Origin: Neelides folsomi
Lineage: Eukaryota > Arthropoda > Collembola > Neelipleona > Neelidae
Direction: 5' to 3'
NCBI GenBank assembly: GCA_034687125.1
Contig: JAQGBZ010000104.1
Location: 124,001-188,000, forward strand
Length of the DNA: 64,000 bases
Below are positions 1-16,856 of the stretch, one piece after another. The position numbers and the translations under genes were made by a program. The notes under the pieces are model-generated. The model had not been told where the DNA came from. It ran no database searches and saw nothing but the letters and a program-made list of their open reading frames with translations. Positions within the stretch are counted from its first letter, which is position 1. Every line of letters starts with the position of its first letter.

Positions 1-3465
<3,465 letters not shown>

Positions 3466-6110
3466 GCGGCCTCCCTTAAGTGCAACCACCGCGGAAAACT
3501 TCTTTTCTTATTGACTCAAGTTCCGTTCCAATCACAAGTTAATTCTCACCTTCATTCACCGCCGCGACTCGTCGTACTGGCTCAATTCTTTCTACCTTCT
3601 AATAATTGATGTCAATCTCTACAAATTTTACTGAAATCATAATACAGAAGTACTTCTACCATCTAACATGCATTAATTTTAAAATATTTAAATACAATGT
3701 TACTCTTTCCTATTTATTCATGTTTAAACTATACAAAACCTTTCCTCGTGATTGTCCATATTAAAAAATGTCATTTGTATCTTTTTCACATTGTAAACAA
3801 ACACTCACTCAAGCAAAAGCGTATTTATATAAGATTATATATGTTTTATAGAATTTTCAGAATGTTATTCCTAATTATAAATACTGTAATTGCTTACTAG
3901 AATATAAAAAAATATTTACCAACATTTCAGTATAAAATTCGGTTTTCTCATATAATTCCTAATTTAATTTATTATAAATTATTGAATTGAAGCTTTGACT
4001 TGCTACCAAATAAAGAGTGTAAAGCTAAAGGTGTTCTCGTTAGGGTAATTATAAATAATATTTAAATGTGAAAAGGAGAGTTGGTACTACAAAAACCCTT
4101 GGGTTGATTCACCCTTTTCACTGAGCTCTTCTCACTTGATGGTGCATTTTGAAAAATACAAAAAAGCGAAGAAGGGGCGAGGAAAACGAGTCAACTCAAA
4201 TTGTTACAATTTGTAATAATATCCTTAAATAAGAAGCAATATTGAAATCAAACATTAAACTGAACAAGATTTTTAATAAGTATCTACTTTACATAAGAAT
4301 TTGTTATCATTTTTTTACAACTCTTGAAGGGTGAGGATGCTTGTATTAAATATCAATGGACTACTTTGTATAAGGATACTGTAAGATAGTAGGAGAGAAC
4401 GACAAGTGCACATATTGTGTATATATAATGATTATATACAACAATTTTTATTCAATATTACCTTACAATTTGATAGATTAAATAATAAATAAATATTTGT
4501 AATTTAACTACAATATTAGAGAGAAAGATTAAAAATGAAATTTTTCTCATTCTTTTAGAACTTTTTAGAAACTTTATCTAATTATTAAGAATAATCCATT
4601 AGTGTAGATGAAGGAGCGTTTTTGAAATCCGATCGTTTTTTACTAGAAAGTTTTTTAAATAGTATTTATCTTGGTGAATGGTTTTTTTATATAGGAAATC
4701 TAATATTATAAATTATAGATACAAGGTGAATTGTACGGTGGAATAATTGTAATGTTTCCTCTAGTACACCATTTACCTACAACTTATTTATATATTAGTC
4801 ACGTCTTTCACTATTTGTTTTCGGTCATGCTGTAATAATTTAATGTAAGATGAAAAAGCTCTCAGGTTAGTGCGATTATACGAACTTCGACGAAACTTTT
4901 CTACACACCCATTAATAAATAATTAACTTACACGTATCTCTTCGATAAAATAAAAATATTTTACATTTTCAATGAGTGTACTTTAATTATTTTAATGAGC
5001 TGTGAAAGTATTACACGCTCACGTCAACAACATGATGGTTAAAGCTAATATATTTACGATTAGAAAATTGTTATACGAGTTTGAATAATGACCGTTGTTT
5101 TTTATAAGAATATTGTGAACCACCTTTGGATGACTAAATTGTATTTTCTCATATTTGCGAATGTTATTTTAAATTGTTTTTAAAAGCACTCAACCTTGAA
5201 TGTATGGACATTTGTTTGAGGAGTTCGATTCACTATTCCAAAGATTTATGTATTTGTACAAAGATGATGAAGAGGATCATGATGTTTTTATCTCAAATTC
5301 TCAGAATAAATACTATTTAGAGGAGTATGAAATTCTTATGCGTGGTATGATGAAGATGATGATAAAAAGTACTAAATGAGCATTGAGAAATGTGGTAAAA
5401 CTGCAACAAACGTTTACATAAATACTTGTAATTTAACCAGATTTTTGTTAATTATTTAATTGATTATTAAAGGGAAATGATATAAAAAAGTTATTCGCTA
5501 TTTTTTGCATTCATTCTCAATTTACCATATTTAATAATTATAAGTTAAATGTTGAGCTGACAATGATCGCAGATGGTCAGAGTCAGAACTTGATTGTCGG
5601 TCTTGTCATCGCATCGTATCGTCATAATGTTTGATTTGTCTAGAATTAGAAGACTAAACTGTGCTATAAATTGAATTTACCGCTGGCTTAAAAAGAGGCG
5701 TTCATTTTCGTTCGGTTTTTCTCTGATTCAAAGCATTGGATTTGGAGGCGACGGTATTAACAGATGATTTCTCTCTCAATTGAAAACAATTACCTTAATT
5801 GTATTTAATCTATTTAATGTCAAAATAGCATTTCTCCAATAACGTCAATCTAATTGGGTATAGTTTTTCCTTATTTACTGTTTAATCATAATCTGTAATA
5901 TGCCAATGATTATTGTAACTTTTTTAATCAAATAAATTGCATCATTCAAGTAAATCCGTGAATCTCGTTAGCGTTAGCTTTCCTATATCCAGCTCAAGCT
6001 TATATTGATAACTTACTCCTCAATTAAGTTTGTTTGACTAATGGGATAAAATATTTTTCAGTTGCAAGTGGAAATAGACCAATTCCTATAAAGAACTACA
6101 TGTTTTGATT
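3466..6110. other. Intergenic, AT-rich
   Basis: This is the p66 3' UTR and downstream DNA. A candidate polyadenylation signal AATAAA lies at 4009-4014. No recognisable gene is present. The only item seen is a short acidic open frame of 59 codons at 5200-5379, listed separately. Confidence 0.7.
5200..5379 (+). CDS. Possible small ORF, 59 residues, unrecognised
   Basis: ATG at 5200 opens a frame to TGA at 5377-5379. The peptide is acidic in the middle (YKDDEEDHD) and Met/Lys-rich at the end (MRGMMKMMIKSTK). It has no signal peptide or domain I recognise. It stands out only because the surrounding 2.6 kb is stop-rich. No promoter or neighbour supports it, so chance is quite possible. Confidence 0.15.
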   Translation: MYGHLFEEFDSLFQRFMYLYKDDEEDHDVFISNSQNKYYLEEYEILMRGMMKMMIKSTK

Positions 6111-7635
6111 ATGAATTCAGATCAAAACGCTTGCAATTATTTGGTGAAACAGAAACAATCTCGCATATCTAACATCTACAGGGTAAGTTTGATAACGAAA
6201 CAGAAACAAAATTTAATTAATTACATAACTCAGATGGTCAAGGAATAATCTAAACAAGAAATATCTGTTTATATCGCCTTTTTGGTTTAGGAAAGACCCA
6301 TTAAAGATTTCAACGAATGTTTAGGAGAAATTGAAGCAGAACGACGTCGAATGGAGATAGTCAATAAATTGCACTTGGTAATGATGGATAAGAATATCCA
6401 AAGCTTTGTTGCAAAAAATAATATGTGCTTTATTCTTCGAATTAATCTACGAATCTGTGGTCCTCACATGAGTTATCAAGGTCCTTGTCCAGAGAGGGGT
6501 TAGTTAAAAACTTAAATAATTTAATAAGAATTGATTTCAAGAGATATTTGAATTTAGATGCTGAGGTTTACATTGGGAAGGTTCCTCGTGATTGTTTTGA
6601 ACCGGAAATTATTCCTATTTTTGAGAAACGCATAGGACCTATTTTCCAAACGCGATTTAAGATTGATCCCTATGGCCGCAACAGAGGTTTTACCTTTATA
6701 AGATTCTTCACAAAAGCTCAGGCAGAGATATGCATCCAAGAAATGGACAATTTTGAAATTCTAAAAAGTTTAAGCAAATTCTATCTTTTTAAAAGTTTGA
6801 TATTTACTGATATACAGGGTGGGCCATAGTTGCTTTCTTTTTATACGATTGTTTATTTAAAAAAGAAGCAACTTATGGTCTACCATGTATATATGTTATA
6901 TAAATTTATATACGCTTTAGGTTGTTTTATTCGAGTTTTGGAGTCGATTGTGAACAAAGACTTACGCATCAATGGAATCCCCAAAGGTTTGAGACCCGAA
7001 AAAATCTTTCAAGTTTTGTCTTCTGTCACAAAAGATGTTGTTCAAATTATTGTTTCGCGTCCTAACTCTCATGACTTGAACAGTGGATTTGTCATTGTCC
7101 AATATGAAAATCCTAGGCTAGGAATCTGCTATTAAAACGTATGAACTTATGAATTACAGAAGCGCTGGAATTGCCAAAAAAAATTTGGAAGGGAAGCAAG
7201 ATGCAATTTTTGGGAATAAATATCCTGTAATTTGGGCAACTCCAGCAGAGGCTCGATACTACGAAAACGAATTAATTTTAATGTTATTTACGCCCTCGAT
7301 GTTTCCAGCTTTCGAAAACAAGGTTCGTAAATGACTTGGAATTTTTTTAGTAAATCTTTTTTTTAGTTTAAATGGTATTATAAATTAAATAATTGACATT
7401 AAAGGAGCAAATTGAAATAACGAGTTTGCCAAAAGAAGCTCCGATGGAAAATCGCACACGGTCTCCTCGTTTTCCAATTCATTATCCAAATCATAAAATT
7501 GTGGAAGAAGTTCATTCGTCGGGTTGGATCAAATGCAGTTTGGATCCCCGGTATAAATCGGCCAATCAATCGTACACTGAGAGCTATTATTACCAGCCAA
7601 AATTCTTTTCACGACCTCCTGAAAACAATGCTTGA
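6111..7635 (+). CDS. A1CF/RBM46/DND-like RNA-binding protein with two RRMs, divergent
   Basis: Probable RNA-binding protein of the ACF/RBM46/RBM47/DND1 clade, whose members bind mRNA 3' UTRs in germ line or epithelium. Exons: 6111..6182, 6291..6498, 6558..6767, 6921..7116, 7160..7322, 7405..7635, giving 359 residues. Support: a degenerate pre-RRM segment ending PCPERG (family PPxGxxPxRG), RRM1 with VYIGKVPRD (RNP2) and RNRGFTFIRF (RNP1), and RRM2 with LRINGIPKG and a weak RNP1 (SGFVIVQYE). A family-like GNKYPVIWATP follows (compare the WGHxxAVDWAEP block of relatives). The size matches DND1-type proteins better than RBM46. The fourth intron (7117-7159) is only 43 nt and uses a GC donor; without it the frame breaks. 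The last acceptor lacks a pyrimidine tract. The gene is intact only if both are accepted. Exact orthology is unclear. Confidence 0.68.
6813..6889. mobile_element. Mariner/Tc1-type MITE remnant in an intron
   Basis: A 77-nt imperfect inverted repeat fills most of intron 3 of the RRM gene. The left arm reads TACAGGGTGGGCCATAGTTG and the right arm, reverse-complemented, TACATGGTAGACCATAAGTT. Both start with a flanking TA, as expected for a mariner-family target duplication, and CAGGGTGGGCCAT resembles mariner terminal repeats. There is no internal coding sequence, so this is a non-autonomous relic. Confidence 0.6.
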
Positions 7636-8495
7636 TTTGATTGTTATTAAGGAATTAAGTGATGATTTTATTACCTACCTATGATATAATATAAAAAAGA
7701 CATCAGTATGTCATAAAGTCTGTCATAAAGTTCAGTAGGTATTTATATAAAATATAATTTTACATAAAAATGACAAGATTGTGTATGTACTCTATTCCTA
7801 TTTTAGAAATTTTTGATCAAAGCTAATATAAACTTATTTTACAATATGCAATTTATAGGAATTGAATTTTTAAGCACGTTATTTTTGTTAACCAATATTA
7901 TTTAATGAATCCAATTTCAATTTCAGTTTATAACTTTCCTTTTTGATAATCTTTTTAATAAATTAAAATGTTAATTAGTTGTTGTAAATTAGATGTAGCC
8001 AAATACAATAATGTTAAATGCAATCCAATATGGAAATTAAACATGTTTTAGAATAAATAATGCATTAAAGATTTAAAACAAATAAATGGTAGTGCATGCC
8101 ACATAAAAATGGATTTTAATAAAGGCAACCATGAAAAAGGGAACTTGTACATGTAATTGTATTAATAAATTATAACATTTATATAAGTAATTAAAATAAT
8201 AATACTTATTTTATGCAGATGTTAAATTATTGATTAAATAAACGGTGGATTACAAACATATTTTATACACAGTACATTTCATACAAATAAGTAGATGATA
8301 ATAAGGGAAACATTAAATGGTAATAATTGATAGCACAATCAATTATAAATTCGAAGCAAGTACGTGTTACTCGTATAATAGGAAAAAAGAGAAATTGAAT
8401 CCCTATTCCCTTTTTAGCATTTTTACATAAATTACATTTAGGTAGGTATTTAGGTTGTATTACAAATTACGAAAATGTTAATATTGTAAAACGGT

Positions 8496-9824
<1,329 letters not shown>

Positions 9825-11099
9825 TTTGAAGGGTGAGTAAAAGAACTAAGATGACGATGGACTTCTGTGTCAGTCGAGGACTAAGGATATGGCCGACGGA
9901 AATGGGAATGTACTTTGTAGGATAAAGCAAAACGAACATGTTCTGCCCCCTTTTCTAATCTACGGAAACTTCCATTCACTTCTCATCTTTCTCTCTCTCC
10001 TTTGGAGTTTAATCAGAGAAAGAATGAATTTAATTAAATGGGATTAAATAGTTAATCAATGATACTGGATTAAAACAATGAGATTTTTTGTAACATGTAA
10101 TAACAAATGTCTCATAATTGGATGATGAACAATATTTATAAGGTCAAATAAGGTTAAATTCCCATTGCTCGACTACTCGATTGCTCCCATTTGCGACGTT
10201 TAAAGAGGAAAGATGATACATAACAATACATAGAGAATAGAGATGATCATGATGATGATTTTAATTGAATTTCAATTAGATTTACCTTCAACTGAATTCA
10301 TTACCTCGTTATAAAATATAATTAAATAATTAATAATTTAAAAGACACTGTAAATGCATGTATTTAGAAAATTGTTGTTAGTTTGAGACTGTTTGAGAAG
10401 AATGATAACACTGGGAGTTTAAAGTTAATTCTGTTTCATCCATGAAGTTTTTGAGAGATTTGTGTTTTGAGTGCAATGGATTGCATCCCTTTAAATTCCA
10501 CTCACAGCCAAGAGTGTTTAACAAGAGGAAGAATAGGGAGAAGAAAGAGCCGAATCACATGAAGGGCCAAACATTGAGCATTTTAGCCCTGAGAGCCGAA
10601 TTGGTCGAAGGGGGAGTTTGTGGTTCGGCCTTCTTTCCCCATTGGAAGCTCCCGGGTGAAGGTGGTTCTGGTTTTTACGGATCCTCCTTCGGTCCCGGTT
10701 CCGGGCAGACGCTCAAACCCAACTACACCGATTATAAACTTCTATCCGAAACGTGTTTCATTTAAACAGCTCGACCTCTCTTCTTTTTATCATTCCTTTC
10801 CTAACCGGCTCTCTTTTCCTCATCTCCTGTAAACTCCTGTTCATTCCTATTCCATTTGTATCTTAAAGAGTTGGAAGTGAAAGTTCGTGCTTAAGACATT
10901 GAAGTTTCAAGATTGTAATTAAACAATCCATAAACATTCCATATTATGTTTGCAAGCTAATTAACTCTAGCATTAATAGAGTACACAAGTGTATTGTAAA
11001 AATGCGAATTTTTGATAAAATTAATAAGCGATCACAAGTTTCAAAAGAACATGCTTGATAGATTTTCTTAACATTTTGCAAAAAAATATCCTTGGAATA
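9825..11099. other. Intergenic region between divergent CAPZB and SKOR genes
   Basis: Shared upstream region of CAPZB (minus) and the SKOR gene (plus). A GC-richer patch at about 10560-10780 stands out from AT-rich flanks and may be promoter or 5' UTR. A 107-codon open frame at 10442-10765 overlaps it but resembles nothing I recognise. Confidence 0.5.
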
Positions 11100-13281
11100 A
11101 TGAGTTTGATTAGTGAAGAGGGAAAGGAAGTGAAAGAAGGGAGAGAAGACAAACTTGGAACTCCTGAAGATTCCCATAATGGAAAACACAACCAGGTAAA
11201 ATAATCTTTATTTTATATTGCAGACATTTCATTGTTCAATTTAATAGTCAACTGAAACTGTTAGTTATTCAGGACCAAACTGTATACCATACATACTATA
11301 TATCATATCCTCATACAAAATGAATTCCGTTTAAATTATCCTAAACTGATTAAGAAACATAATATAATATACTTTATGCAGGTAGGGACAGTAATGTTGT
11401 TCGGAGTTCCGATTGTTTCTCTCGTGATGGACGCAAAGGAGCGTCTTTGTCTGGCACAGATTTCCTCCACCCTCCTTAAAGAGTTTAGCTACAATGAGAT
11501 CCACAATCGGAGAGTGGCTCTTGGGATCACTTGCATTCAATGCACACCCGTTCAACTTGAGATTCTCAGACGGGCCGGTGCCATGCCGGTGACTTCTCGT
11601 CGCTGTGGAATGATAACGAGAAGAGAAGCCGAAAGACTTTGTCAGTCATTTCTCGGTGACCATGCTCCACCACAAGTGAGATTTTGCCCAAGTTTGCAGA
11701 AAAAGTCAATTTCAGTTTTCATCTTTCCTTTTGACTAGGATTTTAAGGATTTTCATATATCAAATTATTATTTTCATTTCAGCTTCCTGAAAATTTCGCA
11801 TTTGATGTCTATCATCAATGTGCTTGGGGCTGCAGGTAAAATTTTTAATCTTAATTAAAATAATTAATAATTACTTATGTCTATTGTAAATTGTAACATT
11901 TATAGGCATTGGGAAAGTTTAATATACCTAATATATCGAAATAGCGATAGAGTTGCTAGATAGGAAATTTCAGAATTGGGAATTTTTCAGATTTCAGAAT
12001 TTTTTTATTTCCAAAGGGGAGCTTTTGTTCCAAGCCGTTACAATTCATCGAGGGCTAAATGCATCCGGTGCTCATTTTGCCAACTTTTCTTCTCACCAAA
12101 CAAATTCATTTTCCATTCTCACCGCCTTCCCGACTCCACGTATGTCCAGCCGGATGCTGCGAACTTCAATTCCTGGCGTCGTCACCTCAAACTCTGCGGC
12201 GACCCGCCGGATGAAGTAAGTCCTGATGATCTACCAAGGGATCGAAGGGAATCATCAAGTCTTCTCGCAACTGCACAGATCGTCCATCACTGGGAAGATG
12301 TCAAGGCGATGTTTAATGGCGGGACAAGGAAACGTCTCCTCGCGGCCCATTCCATCCCAGCGTCCCAAGCCCGCACGGAGGTAAATGGCGGTCAACGGCG
12401 GCCTTCTAAACAGCAAGCGGCCAATCCAAATTCAGACGCTCGACCACCGCCGACCTTCCCACCAAACTCATGCGTTGACTCCAACGGCGGGTTTTCTCCT
12501 TCACCTCTCCTTTCTCCTGTGAGTGTCTCCGGGGGGATTTGGAATCCAGGCGTGATTCCTCCCGGGAGACAAATTCCTCCTCCTTTTCACCAATTGTCAA
12601 TGTCCCTTCCTTGGCTAAACCGACGGCCTTTGTTCCCTTTTTCTCACCCCTTTGGTCCAAGCTGCAAGCTTCTCAATGGCGGCGAAGCTCCTGAGGGGCT
12701 TTTAAGGCAAAATCATTCTGCATTTAAGCCTGTGGCTCACCGGGCAGCAGAAAATCTTTTTTCTTGGTTCCACTCTAATAATAATAATAATAATCAGACC
12801 AATAATGGGATTCTCCATTCTGCTCCCGAAGATCTTTCCCTGGGTCATTCAATTCCGATTCCTTGTGACCTTTCCACTTGTGTGGATGGAGATCGAGGGA
12901 ATCCTCTCCAACTGATGAGGTCTGCATTGGGCATTCCGGAACCTTTTTCTATTCGGAGTTTGGCCGAGTCCCCAGGAGCGGCTAAGAAAAAGCTGGAGCT
13001 TGAAGACGATGAGGAAATGAAGGAGGACGAGGAAAATGTAGACATTGAGTCGACCGGGGACGAGGACGGGGACGAGAAACCGGTGAAGGGGATTTGGACG
13101 GTTGGGTCAAAGGGGGTGAAGCGGTCGGTGAGCGACGAGGAGAGCGATTGTGATGAAGTTCCTTATCGCCGACAAGTCCATGGGGTTGGGAAGAAGAGGT
13201 TGTGGGACTTTGGGCGGAGCAAGCGGGACGGGCCGAGAAATCACTCAGGAGAAACTTCCAACGGCGGCACTACCGAAACGG
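11100..13281 (+). CDS. fuss: Fuss/SKOR-family SKI-like transcriptional corepressor, 3' end unresolved
   Basis: Nuclear SKI/SNO-family corepressor; SKOR proteins (Drosophila Fussel, vertebrate CORL) act in postmitotic neurons and modulate SMAD/BMP signalling. Exons: 11100..11195 (ATG at 11100 tentative), 11382..11675, 11783..11835, 12017..13281. The Ski/Sno/Dac domain is clear (GVPIVSLVMDAKERLCLAQIS, YNEIHNRRVALGITCIQCTP, GMITRREAERLCQSFLG), followed by the SAND-like zinc module (FDVYHQCAWGCRG, AKCIRCSFCQLFFSPNKFIF, NFNSWRRHLKLCG). The rest is low complexity: Pro/Ser-rich, an Asn run from (AAT)n, and an acidic segment near the end. The long exon closes at a strong GTGAGT donor (13282) eight nt before an in-frame stop, so either translation stops in the retained intron or more exons follow. 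A possible last exon is listed at 16789. Confidence 0.9.
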
Positions 13282-16200
13282 GTGAGTAAGCAATCCAATT
13301 TACTTCTTCAAACTTTCTTGGAAGGATCGAGGAGAGTTGGGAAAGTGTAGAATAATAAAAGTCATAGAAGGTAAATAAGTTCATAAAATTAAATCGAGTT
13401 CAATTTTCGTGAAAGGCTCAAATTGATTCACAATTTTAAATTGCGCCGTTGCATTAAAATTGAAAAAACTCTTTCATTGAAATTTATCATATCAAATACG
13501 TGTAGTATATTTACATAACGGGAACGGGCTTATTTTTAATATTGAAATCATATTAACTTTAATAAAGTTATGAAAATCTTTATTAAAGTTTAAATTAAAC
13601 TAAATGTAATAATACTTGTAATTATCACGTTATAACAATTTTTAAATGAAAGAATATTATCATTATAGTGTTAAAAGAACTGATGAGTTAATTTACTATT
13701 TGAACTTTGGCATTCATAGCTTTTAGCTCAAAAGGCAAAAGTCTTAAAAAGTGGAAGTAAGTTGGTAATTAATGGTAAAAAAGGGTTGGTTAATGAGCCT
13801 TGGATTTTAATGAATAAAGACGAGCAGGTGAAGGGTTTTAGGAAGAGGATTAATTAATGCGGGTGGTTCTCCTCCGGGATTCCTTTTGCTCTTTTTCTCC
13901 CCCGCCTCATTATGTCAGTGAATGTGAAATGTGAAGTGGGTCTTTGAACGTTGATTGGGGGGCCTTCCATTGATTCTCAGGGGGAAATCGTCCATGGTGA
14001 CATTTTGAAATGGGGAGATGATGATCCAGTGAGGTAATCATATTAAAAGGTTAGCCCGTGGTCCTCCACCACTCCCTCTCCATTTGATTAAGCCTCCTTT
14101 GAGGACCAAGGCGGTGGAACGATCCATAAATCAAGATACTTTCCCCAATTAACTCTCTCCTTACTCACTCTAATTAATTGAGGAAACATCCACTTCCTCA
14201 TTTTTCCTCCGTTGACAGGGGCTTTTGTTGGTTAAGTGAATTAATACTCACGGCCTTGTTCCTCCAACACGTCCAATAGTCCTTGAAGGGGGGAATTGGG
14301 GAAAGGTGAAGCTGAGTAATAACCACCTGCTGGAAAAGAACACAAATCATGGAACTGATTTCCTAATTGATTCCCACATCATTGCCAGTGACAATGTCTT
14401 GTCACAATTCATTTCTAATACTTTGAGTTCCAATTGAAGGATTGTTCCGACTGTCGTTCAATTTACATTATTGTGCCTCTGAATAATGTACCATACAATT
14501 CATACATTTATGGTAGTACTTACATTATGTATACACATGGTAATTCTTTATGTAGGTGCATACATAGTTCCGCTCTCTTGGAGTGAATTATGCAAAAGAA
14601 AGAGTTAATTTAATAGAAATTGTTTGCGGAAGTGAGTGGAAGGTTCGGACGAACGACGTCCGTTGGTTTTCATAAGGTGAGGGAAAAACGCTCAATTCGC
14701 CCTCGTAAATAATGTGAAAAATGAGTGTGTGCCGAGTGACTCAAACGACTCATTTATCACAACAGCTCAATATGTCCGTGTCAATTTGGCTCCCTTCGAC
14801 TCCCATGAGACTTTGGCTAATTCAATGTTCAACATTTGATCCAACGATTTCATGGCCGAGACGAATTCTCTCATATTGCTTCTTTGAACTTTAATTTTTA
14901 ATGCCAATATTTTTTAACGTAATCAACCCAGCATAACTACGTTAAATATAAAACCATCAAAATAGTGAGGCTAATATTATTTATTTAAAATAAATAATTA
15001 TATTTAGAAGATGGAATTTATATAATTAGTATTTTTTGAATTTATAAAAAAATTATATTATTAATTAACGACTCCATTCAATAATGTTAATATTGAGATG
15101 TAAAAGTAAAAATTTGTATTTAAAGATGATGAGGTCTGAATTATGGTTTAGGTTTTTGAGGGAAAAAAGAGTAAATGCGAATGTGTTTGATCGTGATTGA
15201 AAGGAGAAGGGTTGGAGTGAGAGGGATGAAGGCAATAAAAGCTATCAAAAAAAGTGAAAGGATCACGTTCAAAAAAGGTCTCTCTCTCTTGAGAGCAGAA
15301 GTCATATGGCGGTATTATTTGGGTTGTCTGCTCCCGATTGGAAATTCGTAGGACGAGGGAATGTTTACATATTTCATTCCTAATGTCTCATTTAAGGACC
15401 CAAAGACACTCCACTGAATGTTAACGGAAGCTGGTTGGTTGGTAATCAATTTCTCCTTAGATTGCCTCCTGCCCCGAATTCCCAAGGAGGAAGGGAAGCA
15501 ATTATGAGGGCCGGGGATTCTCATTCCGCATCTCAACTCACTGTCATTTCCAAGGAGAAGTCGAGACAATGAGGGAATCAGAGAGACGCCCTCGGAGGAA
15601 TTACCTTTATTCTCTGAATGCTAAGTTAAATAAACCCTCACCTCCTTTAATTTACTCCTCGACCCACTAGTGCTCAATTCCTAGTATATTTAAAAGAATT
15701 CAATTACTACTTAATCCCTCTCCCCCTTCGAGAACTTGAAGGAGAACAAAAGGGAAATGCTCCAACCCTTCTCCACTTCCCCTGCACTTCCCAAATGGAG
15801 CAAACATTCTCTTTCTCTTAAACAGTTACAACCACGTTTCTCCAATTTCTCCTTTTATAATTCTCCAATTAACCCTAAAACTCCTTTTACAATTCATAAT
15901 CAGTTAACTCTAAAACTTAATTACTTGGCATGCACAATTTTGTTTTTAATTTTGCATCATTATTTACATTAATTTGATTTAATTACATTGTATGTATAAG
16001 GGTAAAAATTAAAGTTAATGTATTTTTTGACATAATTTCATATTTAATAAATAGTGTTAAATGTAATATCTTTACAAAAAAGTTATTTGAGTGATTTATT
16101 AACATAAATATATATTTGCCCTGTATTTGTTGAATTGAAAATGTCTAGATTTCTCATATTGTGGATGATAAATTTAAGTAGATTATCGAGTTTGGTATTT

Positions 16201-16788
16201 GTGTGCAGGTGAAATTGGTCGAGATTGGCATTCTGTGAGTGATAAAAGGTGGGGAGAGTGAAAAGGCCAATGTCCATCGGATTGAAAGGAATGAGAAATG
16301 AGTTCCCTTTCTCCTCCCCTCCTTTCAATAATCGGGAGACAAATAACATCCGACCACACATAAGGAATGAATTTCAATATTAAATTCATTTCGCAAATTC
16401 CGCATTCTCCTTTTCATCACATTAGGACTAATTATGTGAATGGCTCTTGGAAATTGTCCCAAGGATTAAACATTAGCTTTCTCTGTCCTTCCAAATAAGT
16501 TGTAATCCTGGAATACCCGGGATTCTCTCTGCCCAAATTGTCTAGGACGTATTTGCTGGAGGGTTTTCTCCCCAATGTTAATTCTATTATTTCGTAGTAT
16601 TTATACGATCCCTATTGAGGAAATGCCTCCCGGCGAACCAACCTGCCTTTTAGAATTAGAGAATTAAAAGGCATTATTACTTATTTACTCACTTGAGCCG
16701 ATGAGATGACATGAGGACAAACAATTTAATTTCTCCGGAGCATCCACACACACAACACACATCATTGTTTGTCTTTTCTTTGTTTCAG

Positions 16789-16856
16789 AGTCGGAGCCTT
16801 CGGGTGGACGAACAGCTCTGGAAATGCAAAGGGGCTTCCCCGAAAAATTCAATTAA
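16789..16856 (+). CDS. Candidate terminal exon of the SKOR gene
   Basis: A strong pyrimidine tract and TTTCAG acceptor precede 16789. Joined to the donor at 13281, the phase matches (G + AG) and the frame reads ESEPSGGRTALEMQRGFPEK and two more residues before TAA at 16854-16856. Base composition is richer in GC than the flanks. No family match is claimed and the intron would be 3.5 kb, long for this window. Confidence 0.25.

Noticed and set aside
10442-10765. 107-codon plus frame upstream of SKOR
   Set aside because: No recognisable family and it lies in the divergent promoter region; kept only as a comment.
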